Positions 63,365 through 64,000 of a stretch of 64,000 nucleotides of DNA are shown one piece after another. The DNA lies in assembly GCA_947258705.1 (NCBI GenBank), contig CAMYJA010000004.1:62001-126000 (forward strand), in the 5' to 3' direction. Source of the DNA: an uncultured Hyphomicrobiaceae bacterium (GTDB taxonomy: Bacteria > Pseudomonadota > Alphaproteobacteria > Rhizobiales > CAMYJA01). Under the pieces are notes generated by a model, which was not told the DNA's origin, ran no database searches, and worked only from the letters and a program-made list of their open reading frames with translations. The position numbers and the translations under genes are program-made. Position 1 is the stretch's first letter. Every line of letters begins with the position of its first letter.

Positions 63365-64000
63365 TCAGTTTCTCGGCTGACTGAAGCGGCGTTGTTTGCT
63401 TTTTTTCTTCAATGTGCGTGTACCGGGGCGGCCGCCCGACGAACGCGCAGCCTTGGAACGGCCAGTTCCGGATTTGGTTCCGGGATTCTGGCCGAATTTT
63501 CCGGCGGCCTGTTCAACAGCGCTTTGTCGCGCCAACGGATCGTTGGCCAAAAGCAGTTCGGTATCTCTCAAACGCTTGATTTCGTCCCTCAACCGCGCCG
63601 CGTCCTCGAATTCAAGATCGGCAGCAGCAGACTTCATGCGCTTTTCCATATCCGCGATCACGGCTTCGAGATTATGACCGACGAGCGGCGTCTGGTCGTC
63701 TTCGGAAAATCCGATGTCCACGGTCACGCGGTCATTTTCGTCAGCACTTTTAATGATGTCATGAATGGATTTCTTGATGCTTTGAGGTGTGATGCCGTGG
63801 GTCTTGTTATAGGCCAATTGCTTCTTTTTGCGCCGCTCGGTCTCTGCCATGGCGCGCTCCATGGATCCGGTTATTTTATCGGCATAAAGTATGACCCGCC
63901 CCTCGACATTGCGGGCGGCCCGGCCGATGGTCTGGACAAGCGACGTTTCGGAACGGAGGAAGCCTTCCTTGTCCGCATCCAGAATGGCGACCAGCGCGCA
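63365..64000 (-). CDS. uvrB: Excinuclease ABC subunit B (C-terminal part; 5' end outside window)
   Basis: The frame is open through 64000 with [20 protein letters not shown], then [20 protein letters not shown] (helicase motif VI region). The UvrB tail [20 protein letters not shown] and the UVR domain follow (about [20 protein letters not shown]), ending in a long basic Lys/Arg/Ser/Gly tail ([20 protein letters not shown]). UvrB loads on damaged DNA with UvrA and recruits UvrC. No SOS box can be judged because the promoter is off the window. Confidence 0.97.
   Translation of the reverse strand, partial: CALVAILDADKEGFLRSETSLVQTIGRAARNVEGRVILYADKITGSMERAMAETERRKKKQLAYNKTHGITPQSIKKSIHDIIKSADENDRVTVDIGFSEDDQTPLVGHNLEAVIADMEKRMKSAAADLEFEDAARLRDEIKRLRDTELLLANDPLARQSAVEQAAGKFGQNPGTKSGTGRSKAARSSGGRPGTRTLKKKSKQRRFSQPRN

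Overview
The window (about 58-60% G+C by eye) comes from an alphaproteobacterium, most likely of the Hyphomicrobiales/Parvibaculales side. The pointers are the 3' half of a Rhodobacter-type gene transfer agent (GTA) tail operon, a CpdR-type receiver next to an N-formylglutamate amidohydrolase, a putative barrel porin of the BBP2 type, two copies of a UUUCCUCCCU-bearing sRNA that looks like the rhizobial MmgR/ar8 family, and dispersed alphaproteobacterial palindromic repeats. No tRNA, rRNA, CRISPR array or insertion sequence was seen.

Layout. 1-8370: GTA tail genes g10 to g15, tightly overlapped, then an endolysin fused in frame to a small holin-like domain. 8.4-14.8 kb: small PepSY-like protein, SPFH/NfeD pair, kdsD, a barrel porin, galE. 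15-18.8 kb: two tandem MltB-type lytic transglycosylases and a damaged SGNH (DUF459) gene. 18.8-25.1 kb: gltD and gltB (glutamate synthase). 25.7-28.3 kb: a bufferin operon (DUF2282 precursor, DUF692 MNIO enzyme, DUF2063 partner, DoxX). 28.3-38.6 kb: S9 peptidase, an AT-rich orphan membrane gene, hsp20, a lysophospholipase-like hydrolase, hisN, two tandem sRNAs, a C-terminally overwritten N-formylglutamate amidohydrolase, cpdR, and two repeat-rich intergenic stretches. 38.6-48.8 kb: tungsten-type aldehyde oxidoreductase with its ferredoxin, hemH, a putative heavy-metal exporter with a membrane partner, the thiO-thiS-thiG-thiE operon and ggt. 49.4-64 kb: a YkuD L,D-transpeptidase, a thioredoxin-fold protein, a membrane/LRV-like protein, a TRAP transporter followed by a fused indolepyruvate oxidoreductase, a CHASE2/FecR-like pair, a receiver-like protein, a DUF1353 lipoprotein and the 3' part of uvrB.

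How the parts work together. The GTA genes build the distal tail, baseplate hub, cell-wall hydrolase and receptor-binding megatron of a DNA-transferring particle, and the fused endolysin/holin may release it. The clearest new signal is an exact lambda-type slippery heptamer (G GGA AAG, 302-308) in the tail-chaperone gene. It sits in the correct phase to join g10 by a -1 shift to a second chaperone domain that has no start codon upstream of its conserved Phe-Pro-Trp. The bufferin operon would make a modified copper-binding peptide. A 2-oxoacid-type TRAP importer lies next to indolepyruvate oxidoreductase, suggesting uptake and oxidation of aryl 2-oxoacids.

Limits: all family calls come from reading the translated sequence by eye, without database searches. 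Start sites were chosen from visible Shine-Dalgarno sequences, and two genes (g10 and uvrB) run off the window.
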